Shown: piece by piece, positions 1 through 8,927 of the stretch
How the letters are laid out: each line of letters begins with the position of its first letter
How positions within the stretch are numbered: the first letter of the stretch is position 1
Source of the DNA: UBA6059 sp965227155
GTDB taxonomy: Bacteria > Bacteroidota > Bacteroidia > Cytophagales > Cyclobacteriaceae
NCBI GenBank assembly: GCA_965227155.1
Contig: OZ245731.1
Span: 496,001 to 560,000 of the forward strand
Length of the DNA: 64,000 nt
Direction: 5' to 3'
Notes under the pieces: model-generated
The model's database searches: none
Seen by the model: the letters and a program-made list of their open reading frames with translations, nothing else
Told to the model about the DNA's origin: nothing
Program-made: the position numbers and the translations under genes

Positions 1-2295
1 TTTAAAAAGGTTAACGCCGGACCTGTCAATATCGCCCGCACAACCTGGCAAATGTCCCGCAAAAACCGCCATTTGGAAGGACTGCTCACCGTGGAGGAAG
101 CGGATCGTCAATATAATCTAACATTGGGATATACGCTCGACCAGGTCAATGACACTTTGATCTTTAGCCTATTGCCAGACCAATTAATCCTCAATCATCA
201 ACCATGGCAGGTGTCGGCCAATAATGCCATCCGGCTGGCTGAAGATTATCTCCATTTTAATCAACTACAACTAAACCGAAACCAAAAGCAGGTTTCAGTA
301 AGCAATAAAAATGATCGTTTCAACAATGCTCAGGTTAGTTTTTCGCAGTTTGAACTGGCCGATTTGTTTGCGGTATTCAACGTGGAAAATACACCGGTTG
401 ATGGTATAGTCAATGGTTACGTTATGCTGGATGATATTTTTTCCTACGATAACCTGTCAGCAGATTTATCAATTGATAGTCTTACCATTCTCAATAATCT
501 GCTGGGAAGGTTTGCTATCAATGCTAACCGCCTTCCTTCCAACCGTTTTGAAATTTCAAGTGACCTAAAAGGCCCTCAGATTGACCTTTCACTGACAGGA
601 GCCATTAATGCAAATCAGGATGTGAATGACCTGAATTTGGCACTCACCTTAAATGAATTTGATGTTGCCCTATTGGAGAATTTTACTTTTGGCAGTATCA
701 AAGATGCCAGCGGGACAGTAAAGGGCAATTTTCAAATCAATGGCAATACAGCTAATCCAAAATACCAGGGGGACATCCGGTTCGAAGAGGCTTCATTTGT
801 CATTGCACAGCTCAATGTACCCCTCACGCTTTCTAACGAAGCTATCAAAATTACCCAGGATGCTGTGCTCTTTAATCAATTTACCATCCTAGATGAAGAC
901 CAATCAAGCTCTATCATTGATGGTAGAATTACCACTACCAATCTGCTGAATCCAGCTTTTGATCTGACCATAACTTCGGATGAGTTCGATATCCTAAATG
1001 CCCCATCAACCGATTCCACATTATACCATGGCAACATATCACTTACGCTGGATATGGATATCAGAGGTGATCTTCTGCTACCAAGAATCGACCTCAAGTC
1101 TAAGCTGAATAAGGGATCACATTTCACCTATATATTGCCTGAATCGGAACTAGAGCTGATCGAAAGGGAAGGAATTGTCATGTTTGTAAATGCCAAAGAC
1201 AGCCTCAATCCTATCCTGCAACCCACAAGGCAATCAGGTAAAGAAACTATTCGGGGGATATCCCTCAAATCAAATATTACCGTAGACCCTGGCACCAGTT
1301 TCACTTTGGTGTTGGACCAGCAATCTGGCGATTATGTAAAAATGGGCGGTAGTGCCGATCTGGCATTCAATATTACACCTGCCGGGCAAATGTCGCTCAA
1401 TGGCCAGTATATTTTTGAGCAGGGTGTGTATGACATGAGCTTTTATGAAGTGGTGCAACGCAAATTTGAAGTAGTACCGGGCAGTAATATTACCTGGACG
1501 GGCGATCCCTATCAGGCCGATCTTGATTTACAGGCCCTATACAGGCTCAAAACATCTGCCGCGGAATTAATGGCCGATCAAATCACGGGTGCCAATAGCA
1601 CCACGAGGGTAAGCTACGGACTGGCAGTGCCCATCGATGTGAAGCTTTTCATAGAAGGGGCATTGAATGATCCGGCCATCTCGTTTGCACTGGATATGCC
1701 ACAAGATGAGCGAGGTGCCGGAGGCGGCAACATATACACCAAATTGATGCAGATCAATGAAAACGAGTCGCAACTCAATAAGCAGGTTTTTAGCTTGATC
1801 GTGTTCAACCAGTTTTTGCCGGGCGATGTAGCTGCTGCAGAGTATTCCGGCCGAACTTATGTGGCCCGATCCAGCGTAAATCAGATCCTTTCCTCCCAAC
1901 TCAACAACCTTTCCAATAAATACATCAAAGGGATTGACCTGGACTTCAATCTCAATAGCTACACCGATTATCAGCAAGGTTCAGGTGTGGAGCGCACCGA
2001 TTTGAACCTGAGCATTAAAAAGGCTTTGTTCGATGAGCGGGTAATTCTGAAAGTGGGTAGTAACGTAAATGTGGAAGGACAATCGCAGAATGTTAATGAG
2101 ATTTTCGAAGACTTTTCCATTGAATACCTCCTCAATGAGGAAGGCCAGTATCGGCTTAAAGGTTTTCGGAAAAACACCTTTTTGGATTTGGTTGAGGGGC
2201 AGATCGTGATCACAGGGTTATCGCTGTTGTTTAGCCGGGACTTTAATGAATTCAATGAATTATTTGCCAAACCCCAAAAGCAGGACCAGCCTTGA
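1..2295 (+). CDS. tamB: TamB, translocation and assembly module inner-membrane component (3' part)
   Basis: The frame is open from the first base, so this is the C-terminal 764 residues of a longer gene that begins upstream. TamB proteins are anchored in the inner membrane and span the periplasm as a long beta-rich groove thought to carry lipids or support outer-membrane protein assembly. What is visible is a long run of beta-strand-like segments of alternating hydrophobic and polar residues with frequent G-x-I/L-x-G turns, and the typical TamB C-terminus (roughly the last 350 residues), including the S-S-V-N-Q-I-L-S segment and an ending in L-F-S-R-D-F-N-E-F. Its stop codon overlaps the start of tamL, indicating translational coupling. 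The family is assigned with high confidence; the N-terminus lies outside the window. Confidence 0.9.
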   Translation, partial: FKKVNAGPVNIARTTWQMSRKNRHLEGLLTVEEADRQYNLTLGYTLDQVNDTLIFSLLPDQLILNHQPWQVSANNAIRLAEDYLHFNQLQLNRNQKQVSVSNKNDRFNNAQVSFSQFELADLFAVFNVENTPVDGIVNGYVMLDDIFSYDNLSADLSIDSLTILNNLLGRFAINANRLPSNRFEISSDLKGPQIDLSLTGAINANQDVNDLNLALTLNEFDVALLENFTFGSIKDASGTVKGNFQINGNTANPKYQGDIRFEEASFVIAQLNVPLTLSNEAIKITQDAVLFNQFTILDEDQSSSIIDGRITTTNLLNPAFDLTITSDEFDILNAPSTDSTLYHGNISLTLDMDIRGDLLLPRIDLKSKLNKGSHFTYILPESELELIEREGIVMFVNAKDSLNPILQPTRQSGKETIRGISLKSNITVDPGTSFTLVLDQQSGDYVKMGGSADLAFNITPAGQMSLNGQYIFEQGVYDMSFYEVVQRKFEVVPGSNITWTGDPYQADLDLQALYRLKTSAAELMADQITGANSTTRVSYGLAVPIDVKLFIEGALNDPAISFALDMPQDERGAGGGNIYTKLMQINENESQLNKQVFSLIVFNQFLPGDVAAAEYSGRTYVARSSVNQILSSQLNNLSNKYIKGIDLDFNLNSYTDYQQGSGVERTDLNLSIKKALFDERVILKVGSNVNVEGQSQNVNEIFEDFSIEYLLNEEGQYRLKGFRKNTFLDLVEGQIVITGLSLLFSRDFNEFNELFAKPQKQDQP

Positions 2296-4601
2296 GGAGC
2301 AATAGCACCTATATCAACCTTGTGATAATCTTTATGCTTTTGAGTATGAGCTTTGGTTGTCGTACGCTCCGGTTTGTACCTGAGGATGAAAAATTACTTA
2401 GTCAATATGAGCTCGATCTTAAAGCCTCCGGTGATGTAAAAGATATCCAGTCCATAAAAAATGAGGTGATGGCCACCTTAAAACCAAAACCAAATGGAAA
2501 GCTGCTTTTCTCTCGCTTTAGATTATGGTCTTATTACAAAGGAAGCCGCGAAAAATCGTGGATCATTACCCGTTTTCTCAATAAAAAATTTGGTGAAAAA
2601 CCGGTCTACCTCAGCCAGGTCAACCCTGAGCGAACCATGGCCCTGATCGAAAACAGGCTTGAAAACAACGGCTTCTTTTACCCCAAAATATCTTACAGCT
2701 TTGAACAGGAAAAACAAAAGGCTACAGTGCGCTATCAGGTACAGGTAGGTGAACCCTATGAACTGGCCTCAATGGAGTATATAGAAACGGGCATAGCTTT
2801 GGATACGGCTATTCAAAATGCACTTTTGAGTAGTGAAATAAAACAAGGGATGCGTTTTCAGCTAAACCAGCTGGAAGATGAGCGTGTCAGAATCAATCAA
2901 TTCCTTCAAAAATCGGGATTCTATAATTTCAGATCGGATTACCTGCTTTTCAAAATCGATACCAACCAGTACGAAACCCGAAAATTTGACCTCTATCTAT
3001 CCATTAAGGAGGAAACGCCTGCAGAGGCATTAGTACCTTACTACATCAATGAAATCAGGGTATACCCTACCTACGAGGTGGGAGCCGCTGATAACGACAC
3101 TACTGAAGTAAAAGGCGTCAGCTTTATTGAAAGAGAAGAATCCTTCAAGTATCCGCTTCTTAGGCAATATATAGTGATGGATCCCGGGCAGCGCTACAAC
3201 CAGCGTTACCATCAACTTACCAGTAGTAGGCTCACCAACCTGGGCAACTATAAATATGCGAGTACACGCTTTGATATTCTGGATAGTCTGAGCTCAGACA
3301 GTCTGGGCCGGATGGACATGGACATCTACCTTTCACCCATGACCAGGCGCTCCATCAATGTGGAAATGCAGGCAGTAACCAAATCCAACAACTTTGCCGG
3401 GCCGGGCTTAAAGGTCAATTATCAAAATCGAAATCTCTTTAAGGGTGGAGAAATTCTTGATCTGGGGCTGAAATTTGGGTACGAAACACAGTTCGCTTCT
3501 AATCAGGAAAACCAAACCCAAAACCTGGAATCCTGGGAGCTTGCCATCAATGCCAACCTTACCTTTCCCAGAATATTCTCACCGATCAAAATCAGGGATA
3601 ACTCCAGCTATACAGTTCCTAAAACCAAGCTGGGTGTAAGTTACTCCATGCTGAACAGGGTGCAGTATTATCGCCTTAATGCCATTCAATTTGACTATGG
3701 CTTCAATTGGCGGCCCAATCGTTTTGTAACGCACAACATCACCCCCACTTACCTCAATTTCACCAATACCAGTAATATCACACCGGCATTTGAAGCTATA
3801 CTGACAGAAAACCCATTTTTGGATAGAAGCTTTGAAAACCAGTTTATCCCAGGACTTACTTACACTTTCAGGTATAACCAGCTTGGTAATCTGGATACGC
3901 CATACAGGATTTGGGTGAATTTTGGTGTGGATATGGCGGGTAACCTGCTCAACCTCATGACCCATGGTTTTGCTAATGGCAATGAAAACAGGTTCTTAGG
4001 CCGCAGGTATAGCCGGTTTAGCCGATTCGACGTGGATTTCAGGCAATACCTGGATCTTTCGGCAAGCAGCCAGCTCGTGTCAAGGGTTTTTATCGGTGTA
4101 GGCATACCCTATGGTGATGCGCTCAGCCTGCCTTACATCAAGCAGTATTTCAGCGGGGGGCCGGGAAGCTTGCGCGGTTTCAGGGTACGCTCGGTGGGGC
4201 CGGGCACCTACAGGCCTGCTGCTAATGAACGTAATGCCACTTTCTTTGACCAGGCCGGGGATATTAAAATTGAAGCCAATGTGGAATACAGGTTTCCGAT
4301 CTTCAGTTATGTGAAAGGCGCGCTCTTTGGTGATATGGGCAACATCTGGTTGTTTAATGACAACACTGCCGTACCGGGAGGACAATGGTCGAGCAACTGG
4401 TACCGACAGCTGGCCGTGAATGCTGGCCTGGGCATGCGCGTGGATGTCGATTTTCTAGTGGTACGGCTCGACCTGGGCATACCCCTGCGCAAGCCTTTTC
4501 TACCGCAGGGCAGCCGCTGGCTGGACAGCTTTCAGCCCCTTGAACGCGACTGGCGCCGCAGCAATATGATCTGGAATTTCGCGATTGGGTATCCGTTTTA
4601 A
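2292..4601 (+). CDS. tamL: TamL, lipid-anchored BamA/TamA-family outer-membrane protein
   Basis: This is a 769-residue Omp85-family protein. The N-terminus (about residues 1-23) is a hydrophobic segment ending S-F-G-C, a relaxed lipobox, which matches TamL, the lipoprotein form of TamA known from Bacteroidota and relatives. POTRA-like repeats follow (about 25-330). The C-terminal half is a 16-strand barrel domain with the L-R-G-F motif of the BamA/FhaC loop near residue 633, and it ends in an aromatic F-A-I-G-Y-P-F barrel strand. The start is a TTG overlapping the tamB stop by four bases. The first in-frame ATG (2334) would cut off the charged n-region of the signal, so the TTG is preferred. 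TamL is expected to work with TamB, encoded directly upstream. Confidence 0.88.
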   Translation: MRSNSTYINLVIIFMLLSMSFGCRTLRFVPEDEKLLSQYELDLKASGDVKDIQSIKNEVMATLKPKPNGKLLFSRFRLWSYYKGSREKSWIITRFLNKKFGEKPVYLSQVNPERTMALIENRLENNGFFYPKISYSFEQEKQKATVRYQVQVGEPYELASMEYIETGIALDTAIQNALLSSEIKQGMRFQLNQLEDERVRINQFLQKSGFYNFRSDYLLFKIDTNQYETRKFDLYLSIKEETPAEALVPYYINEIRVYPTYEVGAADNDTTEVKGVSFIEREESFKYPLLRQYIVMDPGQRYNQRYHQLTSSRLTNLGNYKYASTRFDILDSLSSDSLGRMDMDIYLSPMTRRSINVEMQAVTKSNNFAGPGLKVNYQNRNLFKGGEILDLGLKFGYETQFASNQENQTQNLESWELAINANLTFPRIFSPIKIRDNSSYTVPKTKLGVSYSMLNRVQYYRLNAIQFDYGFNWRPNRFVTHNITPTYLNFTNTSNITPAFEAILTENPFLDRSFENQFIPGLTYTFRYNQLGNLDTPYRIWVNFGVDMAGNLLNLMTHGFANGNENRFLGRRYSRFSRFDVDFRQYLDLSASSQLVSRVFIGVGIPYGDALSLPYIKQYFSGGPGSLRGFRVRSVGPGTYRPAANERNATFFDQAGDIKIEANVEYRFPIFSYVKGALFGDMGNIWLFNDNTAVPGGQWSSNWYRQLAVNAGLGMRVDVDFLVVRLDLGIPLRKPFLPQGSRWLDSFQPLERDWRRSNMIWNFAIGYPF

Positions 4602-4639
4602 TAAACTGACAACTTATATATCTTTCAGTAAATCACTGC

Positions 4640-4940
4640 TATCGAACGGGAGATGTCTCGATTCCGATAACTATCGGAACTCGACATGACTCAGGTGGGG
4701 GAATGTTTGGAGGTAGCACAAAGACAGCTTCACAGCGTCATCCCGACCGAAGGCCCCGAGATCTCGGGACCGTAGTGGAGGGATTTCCCGGTAAAAGACA
4801 CCCTGCTTTCGGCTAGGAGATATCTCGACTTGTTTGTTTCACAAACGTCGCTCCATCGGTCGCCATCCGCTTGTCGCTTTAGCTTTAGCGGAGGCGCAAG
4901 GCTTGCCGACGGCACGGTGATATGACGCGGGTATGGGGAC
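4640..4940. repeat. Palindrome-rich dispersed-type repeat
   Basis: The segment contains a perfect hairpin TTCCGAT-aact-ATCGGAA (4662-4679) flanked by CTCGA motifs, a perfect 14-base palindrome CCCGAGATCTCGGG (4755-4768), and GC-richer sequence containing CATCCCGACCGAAGG-like and TCTCGACTTG-like pieces. Similar TCTCGA/CATCCCGA wording is familiar from dispersed intergenic repeats in Bacteroidota genomes. No second copy occurs in this window, so the dispersed nature is an inference. Confidence 0.45.
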
Positions 4941-4949
4941 TTTGGCATC

Positions 4950-5080
4950 AAACCTTACAGGTTTAACCATATCAGAATCTTCAGTAGTTCCTTACCCCTC
5001 AACCATTTGCAAAGGCAAAAACCTGTAAGGTTTTACGGTGGCAGCGGATCAACCGTGAATTTCGATAAGGTTTGGAACCT
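4950..5080 (+). repeat. Double-hairpin intergenic repeat, copy A (right hairpin truncated)
   Basis: The left arm AAACCTTACAGGTTT (4950-4964) is exactly the reverse complement of AAACCTGTAAGGTTT (5019-5033), giving a 15-bp stem around a 54-base loop; each arm is itself a 6-bp mini-hairpin. The following segment matches copies B and C, but the second hairpin is degraded, with only a TAAGGTTTGGAACCT remnant at about 5066-5080. It lies directly upstream of copy B. Confidence 0.8.
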
Positions 5081-5089
5081 AAAGTATAT

Positions 5090-5232
5090 AAACCTTACAG
5101 GTTTAACCCTACAGGCTTCTTAGGTAGCATATTATGCCTCTACACTTTGCCTGAGCAAAAACCTGTAAGGTTTTGAGGATAGTAGCGGTTCACGTTCAAC
5201 CTCGACAAGGTTTCGAACCTTGTTGAGGTTCG
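5090..5232 (+). repeat. Double-hairpin intergenic repeat, copy B (most complete)
   Basis: First hairpin: AAACCTTACAGGTTT (5090-5104) pairs with AAACCTGTAAGGTTT (5159-5173). Second hairpin: AACCTCGACAAGGTT (5198-5212), loop TCG, AACCTTGTTGAGGTT (5216-5230), a 15-bp stem with one G-T wobble. The order and spacing match copies A and C. The architecture (short, palindromic, intergenic, several copies) resembles REP/BIME-type elements. Mobilisation by a REP-associated transposase is possible, but none is encoded here. Confidence 0.85.
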
Positions 5233-5345
5233 TATAGGTAGGCGCAATCCTCCACATTAGATTGAAAATTCTTAATTTCATTTTCTAATTCGTACGATTG
5301 CCTATTTTGGCAACATGTAGATGTAAATGCTTCATTACCGTTTCA

Positions 5346-7175
5346 ATGAAAATGTTATTTGAGATTAGGTTACAACAGTTCATATTCAAAGCTTTTTTGT
5401 TCTGCACCATAGCAATAAATGCCTTGGCGCAAAACCTATCCCATCAGGATACCAATGTCTTACTGGAAAATGCAAAAGCATTGAGAACAGCTAACCCCGA
5501 TAGCTGCCTGATCCTGGCCACACAGCTTCACAAACTTTCAGAAAATCCCGATGAACAAGCCTATGCAGCCTACCTTGCCGGCTACAGCTATTATCGATTA
5601 GGGCAATACGATACTGCCTATTACTTACTTGACGAGGCTGTAGATGCTATAGGCGGGGATATCGAACGGGGTATTGCATTAACGACCTTAGGCAGGATAT
5701 TTCGCAAGCAGGACAACTTCGCTCGTGCCGAAGATTACTTCAATCGGGCATTGGACCATTTTGAGTCCATTGAAGCTCATTTCAATATCTTTTACACGCT
5801 CAACGATTTAGGGATTTCTTATTACACCAAGGGCGATTACAATCAGGCGTTGGATTATTACCTGATGGCTAAAAACAAGGCACTTGATTTTGGTATGGAA
5901 AACCGGGTCGTCCGGTTGCTTAATAATATCATTGGTGTATACACCATGCTCAACAAAAATGACAAGGCATTTGAAATGGCCCAGGAAGCTATCGAGATCG
6001 CATCTATTACAAAGGATCCTGTAGACCTAAAGACGGCCTTCAACGCTATGGGTTATGTGCACATGAAAACCGACAACCTCGATAGTGCTATTATTTATAG
6101 TGAAAAGGCTTTAATAGCTGCCAGGGAGGCGGATGACTTTTACTCCCTATCATGGCAATACCTCGATCAGGGTGATATATATGCCTTGAAAAATGAGAAC
6201 AAAAAAGCGCTATCCGCCTACAATAATGCCCTATCACTACTGGAGCGAGACAATATCTCTGAAGATGCGGATATCATAAGAATGAAAATGGCAGAGATTT
6301 ACCTTGATGAAAACCAATACGATAGTGCCTTGCTCTTTGCGAGGCAATCCTACCAAAGCGGGCTTACCAGTGGATCGAAATGGCCGTTATACAAAGCTTC
6401 GGAACTAATGGCCAATACATATGTAAGGCTTAATGAACCGGAGAAAGCCTCGCAGCATTTTCAAAATGCCCTGGCGTATAAGGACTCCATCAACAATGAT
6501 AAAACCCAGCAACAGTTTGCAGACCAGCGCGTGAAGCTGGAGACCTTAGAAAAAGTAAAAACCATAGACTCTTTGAAAAAACAGGCTCAAATAGACCAGC
6601 TACAAAGAGAAAGGTTGACCATATTGATCATTGCTTTATTGATTGTGAGCTTGTTGGTATTCTTTTTACTACGCCAAAGGTTTAAAAGCAAACAAAGAAT
6701 ACAGGAAGAGATCAATAGCCAACTGGAAGCGGCAGTACAGAAGGCCAATGAAGACCTCAATACCCAAACCTTGCACATGATGCATATGAATAATGCACTT
6801 ACCGAGTTGGAAACAGAACTCAAATCCACCCCACAGGAAAAAATGACCCATCAGGTTCAGCAGGTTTTGAAAAAAATCAACCTTAGCAAAAACCAACAGA
6901 GGGACTGGGAAGAGTTTGACAAATATTTTGGTCATGTACACAATCATTTCTTCGAACATCTCGCTAGCATCAGCGATAAACTCACCCTTCACGAAAAGAG
7001 GATTTGTGCATTGATCAAGATGAACCTGAGCAATCATGAGATTGCAACACTTTTAAATATTGAGACCAAAAGTGTGAAAATGGTAAAGTATCGGATCAAG
7101 AAAAAACTGGATCTGGATAAGGATACTGACCTCACACGGTTTATTCATGAGTTAGAAACGGGTGTTCCCGCTTAG
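5346..7175 (+). CDS. Membrane TPR protein with C-terminal LuxR-type helix-turn-helix
   Basis: This protein of about 609 residues has a signal/anchor segment at the N-terminus ending around A-L-A-Q. A block of about eight tetratricopeptide repeats (about residues 30-390) is predicted to be periplasmic. A transmembrane helix (about 424-444) is followed by a charged coiled coil. The C-terminus (about 545-590) is a LuxR/GerE-like HTH containing L-S-N-H-E-I-A-T-L-L-N-I and V-K-Y-R-I-K-K-K-L. This is the layout of membrane-tethered one-component regulators common in Bacteroidota: ligand or protein sensing outside, DNA binding inside. An in-frame ATG at 5298 exists, but its extra 16 residues are Cys-rich and would spoil the signal sequence, so ATG 5346 is chosen. 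It sits just ahead of the secreted pair 7321-9836, which it may regulate (inference). Confidence 0.82.
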   Translation: MKMLFEIRLQQFIFKAFLFCTIAINALAQNLSHQDTNVLLENAKALRTANPDSCLILATQLHKLSENPDEQAYAAYLAGYSYYRLGQYDTAYYLLDEAVDAIGGDIERGIALTTLGRIFRKQDNFARAEDYFNRALDHFESIEAHFNIFYTLNDLGISYYTKGDYNQALDYYLMAKNKALDFGMENRVVRLLNNIIGVYTMLNKNDKAFEMAQEAIEIASITKDPVDLKTAFNAMGYVHMKTDNLDSAIIYSEKALIAAREADDFYSLSWQYLDQGDIYALKNENKKALSAYNNALSLLERDNISEDADIIRMKMAEIYLDENQYDSALLFARQSYQSGLTSGSKWPLYKASELMANTYVRLNEPEKASQHFQNALAYKDSINNDKTQQQFADQRVKLETLEKVKTIDSLKKQAQIDQLQRERLTILIIALLIVSLLVFFLLRQRFKSKQRIQEEINSQLEAAVQKANEDLNTQTLHMMHMNNALTELETELKSTPQEKMTHQVQQVLKKINLSKNQQRDWEEFDKYFGHVHNHFFEHLASISDKLTLHEKRICALIKMNLSNHEIATLLNIETKSVKMVKYRIKKKLDLDKDTDLTRFIHELETGVPA

Positions 7176-7217
7176 GCAGGGGCTACAATATTCCTTGTGA
7201 AAAATACCCTAAAAATC

Positions 7218-7234
7218 AGGCTTACAGCCTTTTT
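7218..7234 (+). terminator. Weak possible terminator after the TPR-HTH gene
   Basis: AGGCT-tac-AGCCT (5-bp stem, 3-base loop) is followed by a run of T. The stem is short, so termination would be partial at best. Confidence 0.3.
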
Positions 7235-7240
7235 ACTACC

Positions 7241-7259
7241 TGTAGACCATATGTAGACC
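7241..7259 (+). promoter_or_regulatory. Direct-repeat candidate operator
   Basis: Two exact TGTAGACC octamers (7241-7248 and 7252-7259) start 11 bases apart, about one helical turn, 60-80 bases before the ATG of the FGE-like gene. A related TGTAGA occurs at 5316-5321, 25 bases before the regulator's own start. Such direct repeats are typical activator sites; the link to the neighbouring HTH protein is inference. Confidence 0.35.
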
Positions 7260-7320
7260 CCCTTAAATTTCTTTTCTACCATCGGATATTTCTTTTTGAG
7301 CCTGCAAAAATCAGAAAGAT

Positions 7321-8919
7321 ATGACCAAACGAATGTTCATAGGAAGAATCACCATTTTGATACTGATCCTACTCATAGGGAAGTATACTTCAGCCAATGC
7401 AAACAATCTTTTGATATCCGGTTTTAGTGTGGTCAGCGTGGATGAAATAGCCGAAACAGCACGGCTGCAATGTACCATTTCATGGGAAAATTCATGGCGT
7501 GATGCCGTTAACTACGATGCGGTATGGTTGTTCGTGAAATATTCAGATGGCACCGTGCCCTGGGGCCATGCCACTCTTGTTGCAAATACTGATAATGATG
7601 CCTCCATTGCTGTAGATATATCCAACGATGGGCTTGGGGCTTTCATCTACCGGGCTCAAAATGGATCAGGTAATGTGGCTTTTACGGATGTTCAACTGGA
7701 TTGGGATTATGGTGCCGATGGGTTGACAGATATCAATGATTTTGACATCAATATTTACGGGATAGAAATGGTTCACATCCCAGAAGGTAGCTTCTATGCC
7801 GGAGATGGGGAGACCAATGCCGGTTCCTTGTATGCCAATTTTGAAGATGGCGTAAGTGGAAATCCACTTCAGATTACCTCTGAAAATGCGCTTACATTAG
7901 GAGGTGGTACAGCGGGTAGTCTAGGCAATAATAATAATGTTAATCAGCTATCCCCAGCCCTTCCTGGCGGTTGCTCGGGTTGTTTAGGGGGATCAGGTGA
8001 TGACTTCAATGACGCCATAAGCCAAATCCTACCGGCAGCATACCCAAAAGGCTTCCAGGCATTTTACATTATGAAGTACGAAATGACACAGCAGCAATGG
8101 GTGGATATGCTGAATACATTAACAGCACAGCAGCAAACGCTGCTAGCTAGTACAACGCATTTTTTTGTAGGTTTTGGTGTAACCAGCTTTGATGAGGGCA
8201 GGTATGGTATCTCTGAAACCGGCGGGGTATACAGCACCACCGAACCGTACATTCCCATGATCTATCTGGATTGGATCAGGGCTGCGGCTTATGGAGACTG
8301 GTCGGGTCTCCGGCCTATGACAGAATTGGAGTTTGAAAAGGCTTGTCGCGGCCCTGAGCTTCCAGTAGCAAGTGAATTCCCCTGGGGCAACAGCAATATT
8401 GCCACAGTTGGTGATTTCACACTGACCAACCTAAGTGCTGACAATGAATCTATCACAGCCGGCTATGACAATGGTGGGGTGAATGGGAACTGCTGGGTAC
8501 CCGAAGGTGACCGCAACATGGTAGTGCCAGCCAGGGTAGGGATTTTCGCTGCGCACCCCGACAATACCGGGCGAGTGACATCCGGTAGCACTTATTATGG
8601 CGTGATGGAGATGGGTGGCAATATCTGGGAAAGGGCTGTATCGGTTGGTCATCCCGAAGGAAGGGCCTTCACAGGCAACCATGGAGATGGTGTGCTTAAT
8701 GAAGACGGCTATGCTGATGTAGCAGACTGGCCTGGGGGGCTGGCAGCTGATGGTACTATCAACACCAATATAGGAATGGGCTTCAGAGGGGGGGCCTTCC
8801 TTTTCCCTACTCCGGATATTGGCAGCAATGCAAGAACTTCAAGCCGAAGGGTCTCTTCTGCCTATTATAATGCCGTGATCCATGATGATGGTATTCGGTT
8901 TGTGAGAACGGCAAACTAG
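7321..8919 (+). CDS. Secreted FGE/SUMF1-like protein lacking the catalytic cysteines
   Basis: This 532-residue protein has a signal peptide (about 1-27). An N-terminal beta-rich domain (about 30-145) precedes a formylglycine-generating-enzyme-like fold (about 148-530). Family motifs seen are F-Y-I-M-K-Y-E-M-T (248-256), L-R-P-M-T-E-L-E-F (330-338), M-G-G-N-I-W-E (431-437), G-F-R-G-G-A-F (487-493) and G-I-R-F-V near the end. In true FGE the active-site cysteines lie just before the final G-F-R motif; here that stretch reads S-S-R-R-V-S-S-A, so oxidation of sulfatase cysteine is unlikely. A glycine/asparagine-rich insert at about 193-226 carries a C-S-G-C motif (218-221). No sorting domain is visible. 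The next gene starts 8 bases downstream, so the two are probably co-transcribed. Confidence 0.8.
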   Translation: MTKRMFIGRITILILILLIGKYTSANANNLLISGFSVVSVDEIAETARLQCTISWENSWRDAVNYDAVWLFVKYSDGTVPWGHATLVANTDNDASIAVDISNDGLGAFIYRAQNGSGNVAFTDVQLDWDYGADGLTDINDFDINIYGIEMVHIPEGSFYAGDGETNAGSLYANFEDGVSGNPLQITSENALTLGGGTAGSLGNNNNVNQLSPALPGGCSGCLGGSGDDFNDAISQILPAAYPKGFQAFYIMKYEMTQQQWVDMLNTLTAQQQTLLASTTHFFVGFGVTSFDEGRYGISETGGVYSTTEPYIPMIYLDWIRAAAYGDWSGLRPMTELEFEKACRGPELPVASEFPWGNSNIATVGDFTLTNLSADNESITAGYDNGGVNGNCWVPEGDRNMVVPARVGIFAAHPDNTGRVTSGSTYYGVMEMGGNIWERAVSVGHPEGRAFTGNHGDGVLNEDGYADVADWPGGLAADGTINTNIGMGFRGGAFLFPTPDIGSNARTSSRRVSSAYYNAVIHDDGIRFVRTAN

Positions 8920-8927
8920 CTGGGTTC

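Larger units (their letters stand above)
4602..5345. other. Repeat-rich spacer without a convincing gene
   Basis: This stretch of about 740 bases lies between tamL and the TPR-HTH gene. It holds two kinds of repeated DNA: palindrome-containing sequence at about 4640-4940, and two tandem copies of a double-hairpin element at 4950-5080 and 5090-5232. Short open frames exist on both strands but are made of repeat sequence and do not resemble proteins. The last about 110 bases (5233-5345) are AT-rich and presumably carry the promoter of the downstream regulator, but no clear -33/-7 pair can be assigned. Confidence 0.7.

Noticed and set aside
4730..4951. Minus-strand open frame of 73 codons in the spacer after tamL
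   Set aside because: It consists of palindromic repeat sequence and has no protein-like pattern.
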